Assembly: GCF_018257515.1 (NCBI RefSeq)
Contig: NZ_JAERJR010000002.1
Span: 1-64,000, forward strand
Direction: 5' to 3'
Source of the DNA: Tatumella sp. JGM118
Lineage (GTDB): Bacteria > Pseudomonadota > Gammaproteobacteria > Enterobacterales > Enterobacteriaceae
Length of the DNA stretch: 64,000 nucleotides
Shown one piece after another: positions 37,344-46,567 of the stretch (positions are counted from its first letter, which is position 1; every line of letters starts with the position of its first letter). The position numbers were made by a program, and so were the translations under genes. The notes below the pieces were generated by a model. That model was not told where the DNA came from. It did no database searches and saw nothing but the letters and a program-made list of their open reading frames with translations.

Positions 37344-38672
37344 ATGCGCGTAAAAGTGGATACCGTGGCGAACAGTAAGACCTTTCCGGAGCAGGCGGAT
37401 GTAGTCATCATCGGTGGCGGTATTATCGGTACCTCAATATGTTATGAATTAGCGCAACGGGGGGTCTCTGTCGCATTATTTGAGAAAGGATGTATAGGCG
37501 GGGAACAATCAAGCCGTAACTGGGGATGGGTCAGGCAACAGAATCGCGACTTATTTGAGCTCCCTCTGGCGATGTACAGCCTGCAACGCTGGGAGTCACT
37601 GAGCCAGGAAATAGGGATTGATCTCGGTTTTCGCCGTACAGGGATCCTTTACGGGACGACCCGTGAGTCTGATATGGCTAAATGGGAAGCATGGGGACAA
37701 AAAGCGAAAGAAAAAGGTTTTTCCAGCCAGCTACTCACGGCCAGCGAGGCACAGAACAGAATTGGCGGAGCATCCCCCTGGATTGGGGGAGTCTGGTCAC
37801 CCACCGACGGGCAGGCAGATCCGGCAAAGGCCGCGCCTGCAATCGCCACGGGGGCACAAAATGCCGGGGCGAATATTCAGCAGCAATGTGCTGTCCGTGG
37901 GCTGGATGTCAGCGGCGGAAAGGTTACGGGAGTCTGGACCGAAAGAGGATTAGTCAGGGCGAACACCGTGATCTGCTGCGGTGGGGCGTGGAGTTCACGG
38001 TTGTGTCGACGCCACGGTATTGAGTTACCGGCAGCGAATATTCTGGGGACGGCGTTTAAAACCACGGTTGCTGCAGAGATCTCGAAAGGCTGTCTGAGTA
38101 CCCCGAACCTGGCGTTGCGCCGCCGGCTTGATGGATCCTATACCGTCTCAATGCCCGGGCGGGGCCGCATGGATCTTGCTCCACAGAACCTCCGCTACGC
38201 GGCAAAGTTTTATCCGATGTACCGTAGTAAACTGGCGAAAAAGCTGAAAATCCGGTTAAACAGTTCTTTCTTTGATGGCCCTGAAGCTGCCGGTTCCTGG
38301 TCTTTTGACGGTCTTTCTCCTTTTGAAAAACACCGGGTGCTGGACCCGCTGCCGGACCAAGAGATCCTGCAGATGGCAATCGCTGAAATTGAACGCGAGT
38401 TCACCGCATTAAAGGGGATAAAAGTTGAAAACAGCTGGGCCGGATGGATTGATACTACGCCGGATCTGGTTCCGGTAATTTCTCCGGTCAGTCAGTTACC
38501 AGGTTTTGTGGTTGCCTCCGGATTTAGCGGCCATGGTTTTGGTATTGGTCCGGGCGCTGGCCGGCTGGCTGCCGAAATGGTGACCAACGATACGCCTTTC
38601 ACTGACCTGGCTCCCTACCGGCTTGAGCGTTTCAGCGACGGTAGTATTATCCGCCAGCCAGAAATGATGTAA
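37344..38672 (+). CDS. FAD-dependent oxidoreductase, DAO (DadA/PuuB-like) family
   Basis: 442 residues with the FAD Rossmann motif GGGIIGTSICYELAQRG at about 24-40 and the C-terminal FAD-binding segment ASGFSGHGFGIGPGAGRLAAE. Family members oxidise amines or D-amino acids to imines, which hydrolyse to an aldehyde or keto acid. The start at 37344 follows GAGGA. The frame overlaps the regulator's 3' end, but those codons have no family support. It probably supplies the aldehyde for the dehydrogenase upstream. Confidence 0.88.
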   Translation: MRVKVDTVANSKTFPEQADVVIIGGGIIGTSICYELAQRGVSVALFEKGCIGGEQSSRNWGWVRQQNRDLFELPLAMYSLQRWESLSQEIGIDLGFRRTGILYGTTRESDMAKWEAWGQKAKEKGFSSQLLTASEAQNRIGGASPWIGGVWSPTDGQADPAKAAPAIATGAQNAGANIQQQCAVRGLDVSGGKVTGVWTERGLVRANTVICCGGAWSSRLCRRHGIELPAANILGTAFKTTVAAEISKGCLSTPNLALRRRLDGSYTVSMPGRGRMDLAPQNLRYAAKFYPMYRSKLAKKLKIRLNSSFFDGPEAAGSWSFDGLSPFEKHRVLDPLPDQEILQMAIAEIEREFTALKGIKVENSWAGWIDTTPDLVPVISPVSQLPGFVVASGFSGHGFGIGPGAGRLAAEMVTNDTPFTDLAPYRLERFSDGSIIRQPEMM

Positions 38673-39776
38673 TCCCTCAGCAGTACATTCCTGCGGCTGG
38701 CAGACTTCCGGGGCGGGTACGGCGGGTTCTGAGCAGGGGGTGTCAGGCCGTGAGCGCAGGTTTACACGAGTTTTGTGGCATGCACTGACGGTGACTTCCT
38801 GGCACTTTGCCAACGGACAGGTGGCCGCTAATGTCAGTCTTTCGCGCCCCCGGGCTCCGCGAGCGATGCTGGTTTAGCGGGACGCGGTGAGACGGGAAGC
38901 ATTGTCCGGAGATACTCTGTTCAGCCGATGCCGAAGCGAGGCTCTATCCGGCTCGCCGACCCGGCCCTCGTCATCAATACCTGCCGCGAAATATTCCTCC
39001 CTCCCTACGAATTCATGCTAAAAGAATGAGAGCGGTGATACGGGTTTCCGGAAACTTCCTGAAATCACGGGGATACCCCTCATTATCAGGAGTAATACGC
39101 CAGCGGGCAGTGCGTTAAACGATCAGCCTTCCGGTTTTGCAGGCAGGTTTTCCGGCCCCGACAGATGAAATGAGTCTGCCGTCAGAATTGACTGTCCGGC
39201 CTGGCTAAGTAACGCAGAAACCCTGCGCGTAAGCAGCAAGTATGGCAGGCAGGGGCAGTTAAAAACATGCTTAAATTCGGCCGTAACGGAACGGAGAGTG
39301 AAATTCAGAAGAGTGTTCCGGGGAGTTATAAGCCGCCTGCGCCCCGATAAATCAGCAGATTAGTTGTCGCGGATAAAGGTATATGAAAGCGAAATGCATG
39401 ATTCCACTCTCGCTGATCATTGACGCTGATGTCACTGATCACTGACAGGTAACGCGGCAGTGCCGGGCGGCTACCTAAGATATTCATCAGATTCGTATGC
39501 CTGTTGGCCGGTGATAACAGGGAGCAGAGACAGGCCCGCAAAGGCACTCACTGCTCTCCGTCAGGACTGTACATTGCCTTATATCATCTGCTGCAATGAG
39601 GGGGGGGCCGGCCGAAGGCCACAGGGGCGATGACCGCATTGGCCGTCGCAGATGAGCAGGGTCTCTTCCGGTAAAAAAGAGTCCATGCCTGAACACGAAC
39701 CCTTTTCTGCACTGTGGCGGGCGGAGGCAGGAATTCAAAAATTACTCCACGCAGCCCTCGGCCGCATTAATCACAT
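38673..39776. other. 1.1-kb intergenic region, no gene seen
   Basis: Lies between the oxidase stop and the convergent binding-protein stop. Open frames are under 110 codons, on both strands, without recognisable domains. It may be decayed coding sequence, but I cannot name an ancestor. Confidence 0.45.
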
Positions 39777-40598
39777 TCAGCCCGCGTAGTATTTCATACC
39801 CCATTTACTGAGGATCTTCTGAAGTGAGCCATCGGCTTTCATACTGTCGATAGCCTTATTCACCTTCATAACCAATGCATCATTGCCTTTACGGAATGCA
39901 AAGGCAATAGGGTCGACCTGAGTCGGCTGATAACTTTCAACCACATGCATTCCTTTAAGTGAACCGGCGGCGGCTTCCCCTTTGATAATCGGATAGTCGT
40001 CTATCCCTACCGATATACGACCTAACTGTACATCTCTGGCAAGATCTGCCGGACTTTCATAGTATTTTACTTCTTTGGCGACATGCATGGCAGCAATGCG
40101 CGGACCATAATCTGCGCCAGCCATAATCCCAATCACTTCACCTTTGAAATCCTGCGGGGTTTTGTATTGTTTCTTATTATCGTTGCGTGCATAAATACCT
40201 TCACCGAGGCTGGTGATATCTTCAGAAAAGTCTACCTTCGTTTTACGCTGGGCTGTCGGCGACATTCCGGCGACGATCATATCGATCTTATTGGTCAGTA
40301 ATGACTGCAATAACGCAGAAAATGGAATGGCGTTAAAAGTCAGTTTAAATCCTGCCCGGCGGGCAACTTCAGTCGCAATTTCCGGCATATAGCCTTCAAA
40401 CTTACCGGTGGTGATATCCAGAAAACAGGCAGGCCGGCTTGAAGGGGTGGAACCTGCAGTTAGTGTCAGAGTATCTGCAGCGTGCGCAATATTGACTCCG
40501 GTAAACACCAGGGCGCCGGCCAGCATTAACCGTGACGTGTGGTATTTAGTTTTGTTTTTAATGACGGCTGCAACGGAAGAATAAGACGACATCACCAT
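39777..40598 (-). CDS. Polar amino acid ABC transporter periplasmic binding protein
   Basis: 273-residue SBP_bac_3 protein with a Sec signal peptide (cleavage near AHAA, about residue 41). Ligand-pocket features of the family are KIDMIVAGMSPTAQRKTKVDFSE (near 110-132) and the C-terminal LQKILSKWGM. AGGAGA precedes the ATG. It is transcribed on its own, 6 kb from the permease and ATPase genes, but shares their operator motif upstream at 40850-40865. Confidence 0.9.
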   Translation of the reverse strand: MVMSSYSSVAAVIKNKTKYHTSRLMLAGALVFTGVNIAHAADTLTLTAGSTPSSRPACFLDITTGKFEGYMPEIATEVARRAGFKLTFNAIPFSALLQSLLTNKIDMIVAGMSPTAQRKTKVDFSEDITSLGEGIYARNDNKKQYKTPQDFKGEVIGIMAGADYGPRIAAMHVAKEVKYYESPADLARDVQLGRISVGIDDYPIIKGEAAAGSLKGMHVVESYQPTQVDPIAFAFRKGNDALVMKVNKAIDSMKADGSLQKILSKWGMKYYAG

Positions 40599-41521
40599 TT
40601 TATAATCTCCTGCAAGTTAGACAGCATCGTGAGAAATGCGTTTTTGTAAGTCAGGTCCGGCGGGGATACCCGGTCCGGCCGCGTTTATACCGGCCCAATA
40701 CTTTCGCCAGGTGTCAATTTCTGTGGCCCGGACCCGCCAGACTTCTTATTCCCGGAAAACGTCTTAACGTGCTTCTGCTTTCGGCGCATAACCTCTGGCA
40801 TGATCCTGAATCAGCTATTCAGAAACTTATGCAGTCAGTATTCCGGTGCATTCACTATAATGAAATTTATATTATAAATGTCAATCGACCCCTTAAGTGA
40901 TTTCACCTCGCTTTGCTGCAGCCCTGATATGCTGCGGCATCCGGGGGAATACGTATTTCATATAGATATCAGTTGGGTGAAGAGATTGTGTCCGGAGAGG
41001 GAAGCATGAGCCTCTGATGAAAGGGACTCAGGCTGATGGCGGGCAAGTCTGAAAAATTTCATTAAACTGAAAAAAAGCAGTGGGGCAGTGATCGGTAAGA
41101 CAGCTTTAAAGCTGGATCGCCAAAATAGTTGTAATGAGTGAAGAGGATCGTGGAAGGGCTGATATCCCGGAGGTAGGTAAGCAGAATCTGTAAATGGACC
41201 GGGGGAGCTGTGGCTTATTTCACTGGATCTGATTGCCGGTCACCAGCAAAGCGGAAAAGCCCTGAGCTGTTCGTATCGAAGGTATTGTTCAATCAGTTGG
41301 CCCGACAACCCAATGTTGTACCGGTCACCAGCGGTGGAAACTTTGCCCGTGTCGCCGGTTTTACCGTCTCACCGGATGCTTTGTATCTGTCCTTAAAAAC
41401 GCGCCTTTTATCAGGGCCGTTGATTTTACCTTTGCGCCGTTGCCGCGCGGCAGACAGAGATATCCGGAATAAGCGCCTGAGCCAGGCCGTGATTGTTTAC
41501 CGATGATTGCCGGAAGATAAC
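40599..41521. other. Regulatory and possible relic region upstream of the binding-protein gene
   Basis: Contains operator 3 (40850-40865). The remainder has an open frame at 41210-41506 that I do not recognise and that lacks a clear ribosome site; the opposite strand is also partly open. It may be a decayed gene displaced by the adjoining mini-island, but this is unproven. Confidence 0.4.
40850..40865. promoter_or_regulatory. Palindromic operator 3 (ATTCACTATAATGAAA)
   Basis: Third copy of the cluster A motif, matching ATTCATTATAATGAAT at 14 of 16 positions. It lies about 250 bases upstream of the binding-protein gene and is followed by a second AT-rich dyad (ATTTATATTATAAAT). Confidence 0.65.
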
Positions 41522-41583
41522 AAGCAAAAAACCCGCCTAAGTTTCCTTAAGCGGGTTTCTTAAATATGGCTCCTCTGACTGGA
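41522..41583. repeat. attL-like direct repeat (tRNA-Asn 3' end plus terminator copy)
   Basis: 62 bases identical to 43820-43881. It duplicates the last 17 bases of tRNA-Asn (41567-41583) and the terminator that follows the tRNA gene. This is the classic footprint of site-specific integration into a tRNA 3' end. Confidence 0.93.
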
Positions 41584-41991
41584 ATACGGGAAAGACATCT
41601 GGATGAAGTTCACACTGTCAACTCAGTATGTTCTTCATTTCGGCATTCAGGCAAAAAATGCAAGATTGATGCGTCCGGCGTAAGCAAAGCTACGAATTCA
41701 AACGTGGCAGAAATCCATAACCAGGTACTGACGATGCTTGGTCATGAAATATTTGACTCGGAAACAAACAGAAAGGTGCTGGTAGATCATGCCTTTATTG
41801 TTGGCGGCTGAGAAATTACTAAAGAGGCGAGGAACTGGCTGGGCGGGAAACTTGATGTCAGCAAAAGCAGCCAGATATTGTTTATGGACTCGGAAGACAT
41901 TCTTAATTTATATACTGTAAGTAATATACCTCTGCCCGGAGGTGCACTCATCTATGATGATGCCGTGAAGAACGATTATATTCCGTTCTAA
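41584..41991 (+). pseudogene. Decayed island gene, in-frame TGA
   Basis: A single reading frame from the left repeat to the TAA at 41989-41991 keeps protein-like character on both sides of a TGA at 41809-41811 (...AFIVGG-stop-EITKEARNWLGG...). The 5' part is missing, because the frame begins in the tRNA-derived repeat with no ribosome site. The C-terminal segment, with ITKEARNWL and ILFMDSEDILNLY, reminds me of the end of some restriction-endonuclease-like defence proteins. That is a weak resemblance, not an assignment. Confidence 0.6.
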
Positions 41992-42074
41992 TCAGGAGTA
42001 CGTCTTTTTCCGAAAGAAATACGCGATAGGTAGAACTGGGAAGGCATACAGTGGCACCGTATGCCTATTTGTTA

Positions 42075-43454
42075 TCAGCATCGACCATCGTAGAGTTTGG
42101 CGATTTCCGTTGCAGCTTTCTCTATACCCGGATAAATCGTACTTTCGTTGATACCGAAGCGGCTGAGCTGCTGCATCAGGCGTTCCTTGTTTCTAATCAC
42201 CAGTTTTCTGACGTTCAGTGTACTTAACCCCGTTTCTGGTAGGTCCACGTTTTCGCCAAATAACAGGAACGCTCCAGACTGAGACGAAATGCGGGCATTG
42301 CTGAGCCGCCCTTTAACTAGAACGATTTTACTCAGATGTGCCGGATCGATAATGTTTTTGAAATAGGACTTCTCATCACGGATCAGATGAAGCAAATGCC
42401 CGCACTCTTCGGTGGAATTAAATACCTGAGTTGCCAAGCTAGTATTCAGGTTGCTTTTGATACGTGATGGAAGCCGGGAAAGATTGGCTATACAACTTAC
42501 TGTATCGGAGTCGAAAAACTTAATTTCACTTTTGGGGGCCGTTAGTATAATGACGTTGCCATCAATTTCATTTCCATCTTCATCTCGTTTGATTTTGGAA
42601 CACGCGAAATAGAGTGCGACGAGCGGGTTAGTTGAGACGTCCAGCAGGCGCGTGGGCAAGCCATAATGTTGCATGCGTACAAGCTTATCCAGCATATAGC
42701 GGTCATCTCTAAACTCGGCGGGTTGAACTGTCAGCAGCTCGGTAATCATATCCGATTCGTGATGTCGGTAGCGATAGTTACCCTGCGTATTTTTGCGGAA
42801 CAGAGATGGTTCTAACTGATAGCTGATGTCGGAGTGACCCCGGTAAAATACCTCTTCATTATTATCCTGAGGATGATCCAGTATGATTTCCAGATATTGA
42901 TTGATATCCGAAATTACCTCAAGATCTTCATTATTGTCAGGTGCTTCGGTTTCAACCGCAGCGGAGGCTACGGGGGTTAATACACTAAGCCCCAATATAT
43001 TGAAAAACTCTTTAACGTCAATATCCTTTACTGCCCAGAAATTTCTGTTCAACCCGAAGCTGCCCAGCTCAAGCTTCCTGACATATTCTTTTTCACTGGT
43101 TAAGAACTCTTTGCCGATGATATCGGTTAACTCATAGTTAAAAGCCAGAACTTTTTCCCGGTTTATAGTTGTTGCTCTGATGTTACTTATTCTTCCAATG
43201 CGGATAAGGCTGTAATAACCGCCTGTATTGTCTTCCTCATCAATTTCAAACTCCGGCTCTGTCATAAAGATGACCGGGAGTTTCTGAAGAAATTGATAGG
43301 TTTTACTGGTCAGGGGAAGTAGTTTATTTCTGAGTGAGTCAGGGGTGGATTCAAAAAGCCGAGAAACTGGAAAAGACGCTTCACCGTTATAGTCAGAGAA
43401 AAAACTGTGATAATCGGGATTACCAACCACGATAAGATTCAACATGTATGTCAT
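42075..43454 (-). CDS. FRG-domain protein, candidate defence effector
   Basis: 459 residues. The C-terminal part contains the FRG domain: FYRGH at 203-207 and QHYGLPTRLLDVSTNPLVAL at about 262-281, the two signature stretches of PF08867-type domains. The N-terminal 160 residues are a separate domain I do not recognise, joined by an acidic linker (about 165-200). No membrane segment or signal peptide is visible. FRG proteins are common in mobile and defence islands, but their biochemical activity is poorly known. Location in a tRNA-Asn mini-island supports an accessory, possibly anti-phage, role. That role is inference. Confidence 0.85.
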   Translation of the reverse strand: MTYMLNLIVVGNPDYHSFFSDYNGEASFPVSRLFESTPDSLRNKLLPLTSKTYQFLQKLPVIFMTEPEFEIDEEDNTGGYYSLIRIGRISNIRATTINREKVLAFNYELTDIIGKEFLTSEKEYVRKLELGSFGLNRNFWAVKDIDVKEFFNILGLSVLTPVASAAVETEAPDNNEDLEVISDINQYLEIILDHPQDNNEEVFYRGHSDISYQLEPSLFRKNTQGNYRYRHHESDMITELLTVQPAEFRDDRYMLDKLVRMQHYGLPTRLLDVSTNPLVALYFACSKIKRDEDGNEIDGNVIILTAPKSEIKFFDSDTVSCIANLSRLPSRIKSNLNTSLATQVFNSTEECGHLLHLIRDEKSYFKNIIDPAHLSKIVLVKGRLSNARISSQSGAFLLFGENVDLPETGLSTLNVRKLVIRNKERLMQQLSRFGINESTIYPGIEKAATEIAKLYDGRC

Positions 43455-43819
43455 CTTTGCATGAATTTCATTGTATTTTCATTATGCCAGAGTTGGTGAA
43501 TTTTTAAACCTTCTGTTACCTGTGCCCCGCTGGTTCACATAGAACACTGTTAGCAATGTCCGTTTCTCGCTCAGAGCGGAACTTCAGCTCAGTTAGCTCG
43601 TCCGCTCAGTGCGAGAAGCGGAAGTTGGAGTGCCAGAGACTCCCTAAAAGTTGATGGTTCGTTTTGCAGGGATACTTACAGCTCCATAATCGAACTAACC
43701 TGCCCCGGAGTTAACCACTAATTTTTCCCGATGCAGAGGATTAAATCAAAATGCAGTGGGAAGGATTTTCACGCTAACCATGTGAATCAGTACCAGATAG
43801 GATTCTCAGAGAGGCAGAA
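43455..43819. other. Island end region between FRG gene and right repeat
   Basis: About 365 bases with no supported gene. It includes the FRG promoter and a patch with repeated GCGGAA(C/G)TT and CAGCTCAGT-like words at about 43565-43630 that could be integration-related arm sites. Confidence 0.4.
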
Positions 43820-43881
43820 AAGCAAAAAACCCGCCTAAGTTTCCTTAAGCGGGTTTCTTAAATATGGCTCCTCTGACTGGA
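43820..43881. repeat. attR-like direct repeat at tRNA-Asn
   Basis: Exact 62-base copy of 41522-41583. It overlaps the 3' 17 bases of the intact tRNA-Asn gene (43865-43881) and its terminator. Confidence 0.93.
43824..43859 (-). terminator. Terminator of tRNA-Asn
   Basis: Read on the minus strand, AAACCCGC and GCGGGTTT arms (with further pairing through CTTAAG/CTTAGG) end in a T-run directly after the tRNA. A second copy lies in the left repeat at about 41526-41561. Confidence 0.88.
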
Positions 43882-43940
43882 CTCGAACCAGTGACATACG
43901 GATTAACAGTCCGCCGTTCTACCGACTGAACTACAGAGGA
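43865..43940 (-). tRNA. asnT: tRNA-Asn (GTT anticodon)
   Basis: 76 bases including encoded CCA. The acceptor stem TCCTCTG pairs with CAGAGGA. The D-loop AGTTCAGTCGGTAGAAC, anticodon loop CTGTTAA with GTT, and T-arm GGTTCGAGTCC are all canonical for enterobacterial tRNA-Asn. Several identical asn genes usually exist, so the symbol is nominal. It serves as the integration site for the adjacent mini-island. Confidence 0.96.
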
Positions 43941-44103
43941 ATTGTCGTGAAGACGGGGCGCATAGTAACGGGGCCGGGCCGGGTTGTCAAAGCTGTTTTA
44001 GCCGCGAATGAACTGTTTGCTGATAAAAGATACAATCAGCGGCGGGGTGCTGACTGCCTGCTTTGCCGGGGACAAATAAAGACGGATTCGCCAGACCCGG
44101 CAG

Positions 44104-44436
44104 TTATACGCAACCAGGCTGCAACTGATAGACCCAGGCGCTGATCTGGCGGTCATCCGGGGTGGTGACTTCTGTCAGTACCCGGTCATACCCGTCTTCA
44201 AACTCATCCAGCCGTTGCCAGTGATGGTGCAGATGCTCTGAGAAAAACAGAAATCCTTCGATAGCTGCGCCCTGAGGGTCAAGGACAACGCCCGGGAAAC
44301 CGGCTGCGGCTCCCCGGCCACTTGCAAAGTATCTCCCGTGGATGGTTCCGGCTTGCCACTCACCGCCGATATTTTCCAGCAGGCAGGCATTGGACTGGCC
44401 GGGGCGTAATGTTCCGTAGACGAAAAGGGGAGTCAT
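44104..44436 (-). CDS. Gamma-glutamylcyclotransferase-like (AIG2/GGCT, YtfP-type) protein
   Basis: 110-residue AIG2/GGCT-fold protein. It opens with the signature FVYGTLRPGQ (residues 5-14) and has the catalytic-type glutamate in LDEFEDGYDRV (about 79-89). Family members cyclise gamma-glutamyl amines or amino acids to 5-oxoproline. The start at 44436 is preceded by GAGGT; 26 upstream in-frame codons lack support. A gamma-glutamylamine role would suit a genome rich in amine catabolism, but no functional link is shown. Confidence 0.86.
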   Translation of the reverse strand: MTPLFVYGTLRPGQSNACLLENIGGEWQAGTIHGRYFASGRGAAAGFPGVVLDPQGAAIEGFLFFSEHLHHHWQRLDEFEDGYDRVLTEVTTPDDRQISAWVYQLQPGCV

Positions 44437-44514
44437 AAGTACCTCATCAGTAGCAGGGGGCTGTATTCTGCCAACATACCCGGCGACAGCCGTTAACTCA
44501 AGGCAGAAGAACAT

Positions 44515-45111
44515 TGTGAATGCCGGCCTCTGTGACGGATGCCGGAGTAACTGACCTCAGTATCCCAGCAAAGCCAGCTGTTTCGCCGGTCCGGCCGCCC
44601 TGAGGGGATACCCGGTACGAAAAGTGTTATGAATGTCGTCAGCCTGTGAGTCTGTCGTCTGTGGTACAGAATGCGGCGATCAGATAAAAATAAAGATGAT
44701 ACCTGGCCTGCGGATGAAGGATATCTATGACTTTTTAATCAGCTCAGTTAAAGCGGATATTGACCGGGGCGATGGCTATATCCTTACGTTAAGCGTTTGA
44801 ATGACTATAAAGTCCTGATTATGCTTTGAAGAAGAGCGAAGCAAGCCGGGTGGCAACCTTTTTCCGCTTCACCCCGGGCCCGAATTTTCGGGCCCTACTT
44901 GCTTAAGTGTCCGACATCACGGCTATGGGTCATTCGACAGCATTTTTGCCAGCGTGATTCTGGGGATAGATGACGGGAATACCGGGGTGACTGGCAGAGA
45001 CGCAGGGACCATGCCCTCTGGCGATACCCTCCTGACCGGGGATTACTTCCCTGCAGCGCAGGTAATTCTTATCGGTGCTTCTGAGCATTTTCCCTGCCGG
45101 GAAAGGCGGAT
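44515..45111. other. Intergenic region, no gene seen
   Basis: About 600 bases. A perfect hairpin (GGGCCCGA / TCGGGCCC, 44876-44895) lacks a T-run. No supported coding sequence. Confidence 0.5.
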
Positions 45112-45137
45112 AAAAAAGCCCCGTGCAGAACGGGGCT
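45112..45137 (-). terminator. Rho-independent terminator of the 45176-46567 gene
   Basis: On the minus strand, AGCCCCGT and ACGGGGCT arms around a short loop are followed by six T residues, about 40 bases after the dehydrogenase stop codon. Confidence 0.88.
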
Positions 45138-45175
45138 ATCAAACCGGGCCGGGTCAGCAAACCAGGCGCGGCGGG

Positions 45176-46567
45176 TCAGAACGGTGCATCAATATCCACA
45201 ACATCGATCAGTTTGTGGTTAACAAACTCTTTCAGACCCAGGCCGAGCAATTCACGGCCATACCCTGAGCGTTTTACTCCGCCGAACGGCAGATCCGCTT
45301 TAACCATGGTCGGGTGGTTGATAAAGACCATCCCGGTGGTGATTTTTTTTGCCAGGGCATAACCGTAGCGGGTATCCGCTGTGAATATTGAGCCTCCCAG
45401 CCCGAAGTGCGAGTCATTAGCAATACGCACGGCATCTTCGTCATCCCGGGCCTTAATAATCATGGATACCGGGCCAAAGAACTCTTCATACCATGCCGGG
45501 TTATCCGGTGTGACATTGGTCAGTATGGTCGGCTGAACAAAGGCACCTTGCTGCGGAACCTTCTCACCGACTTCTGTGGCGATCGCACCATGTTTGACGG
45601 CATTTTCAATCTGTTTCCGCACGCTATCCGCCGCCCGCTGTGATGAAAGAGGGGCCAGTTGCGTGCTGCTGTCCATCGGGTCACCGGCTTTCAGTGCAGC
45701 GACACCGGCGGTGTATTTTTCCAGGAAAGTATCATAAATTTTTTCGTTGATGATCATCCGCTTGGATGACACGCACACCTGGCCGGCATTCCAGTGCCGC
45801 CCGAACACTGCCCATTTGACGGTCTTATCCAGTTCCGCATCGGCCAGTACTACAAAGGCATCCGTACCGCCCAGTTCCAGGGTGGATTTTTTCAGGTATT
45901 TTGCGGCAGTCTGCGCCACACTGGCCCCGGCCTTTTCTGACCCGGTCAGGGCTACGCCGTGCACACGCGGATCCTTCAGTACGTCCTCAATTTTATTGTG
46001 TGGCAGGAACAGATTGGTGAATCCGCCGGCAGGTAGCCCGGCATCCAGCATCAGTTGCTGGAAGGCTTCGGCACACTGAGGCACATTAGAGGCATGTTTC
46101 AGCAGCAAGGTATTACCCGCGGCCAGCTGCGGGGCCAGAATACGGGCAATCTGATAGAACGGAAAGTTCCAGGGCTCAATGGCCAGAATGACGCCGAGGG
46201 GCTGGTGGACCAGTACGGCTTTGCCTTCCGCCGGGTCGGCCACCGGTAGCGGCTCGTCTGCCAGCAGTTTGCCTGCGTTGTTCACGTAGTATTCGAATAT
46301 TGCGGCAGATAATTCTACTTCGGCTTCTGCCTCGGCAAGGATCTTGCCCATCTCCAGGGTGATGATTTTGGCGAATGCTGTTTTCCTTTCCCGCAGGATA
46401 TCTGCGGCTTTCTGTAACACAGGCACACGGTCAGTGATGGAAAGCACACGCCATTGTTTAAAGGTTTCATCGGCACGGGTGATCGCCGCGGCGATTTCGC
46501 TGTCGGTAGCATCCGCAAAAGTTTTTACCGTTACACCGGTGTAGGGATTAATGGTTGAAAATGGCAT
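45176..46567 (-). CDS. NAD(P)+-dependent succinate-semialdehyde dehydrogenase-type enzyme (Sad-like)
   Basis: 463-residue aldehyde dehydrogenase, the same length class as E. coli Sad/YneI (462), with clear similarity. Catalytic residues N134, K157, E231 and C265 (AGQVCVSSKR) are present. Sad oxidises succinate semialdehyde to succinate in GABA and putrescine breakdown. Its usual partners (yneH, yneJ) are not here. A single-gene unit with its own terminator. It could complete the pathway begun by cluster B, which yields GABA-type intermediates, but that is inferred. Confidence 0.87.
   Translation of the reverse strand: MPFSTINPYTGVTVKTFADATDSEIAAAITRADETFKQWRVLSITDRVPVLQKAADILRERKTAFAKIITLEMGKILAEAEAEVELSAAIFEYYVNNAGKLLADEPLPVADPAEGKAVLVHQPLGVILAIEPWNFPFYQIARILAPQLAAGNTLLLKHASNVPQCAEAFQQLMLDAGLPAGGFTNLFLPHNKIEDVLKDPRVHGVALTGSEKAGASVAQTAAKYLKKSTLELGGTDAFVVLADAELDKTVKWAVFGRHWNAGQVCVSSKRMIINEKIYDTFLEKYTAGVAALKAGDPMDSSTQLAPLSSQRAADSVRKQIENAVKHGAIATEVGEKVPQQGAFVQPTILTNVTPDNPAWYEEFFGPVSMIIKARDDEDAVRIANDSHFGLGGSIFTADTRYGYALAKKITTGMVFINHPTMVKADLPFGGVKRSGYGRELLGLGLKEFVNHKLIDVVDIDAPF

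Larger units (their letters stand above)
41584..43881. mobile_element. 2.3-kb mini-island at tRNA-Asn
   Basis: Segment between two perfect 62-bp direct repeats whose offset is 2298 bases. The right repeat belongs to the intact tRNA-Asn gene and the left copy marks the displaced end. Cargo is a decayed gene (41584-41991) and an FRG-domain gene (42075-43454). No integrase, excisionase or transposase is seen, so the element is either a deletion remnant or depends on an integrase from elsewhere. The cargo looks richer in A+T than the flanks. Confidence 0.85.

Noticed and set aside
41210..41506. 98-codon open frame left of the mini-island
   Set aside because: No recognisable domain and no ribosome site. 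The opposite strand also shows protein-like stretches, so a decayed gene is possible but cannot be named.
44876..44895. GGGCCCGA hairpin as a terminator
   Set aside because: Perfect stem, but no T-run on either strand and no gene ends just before it.
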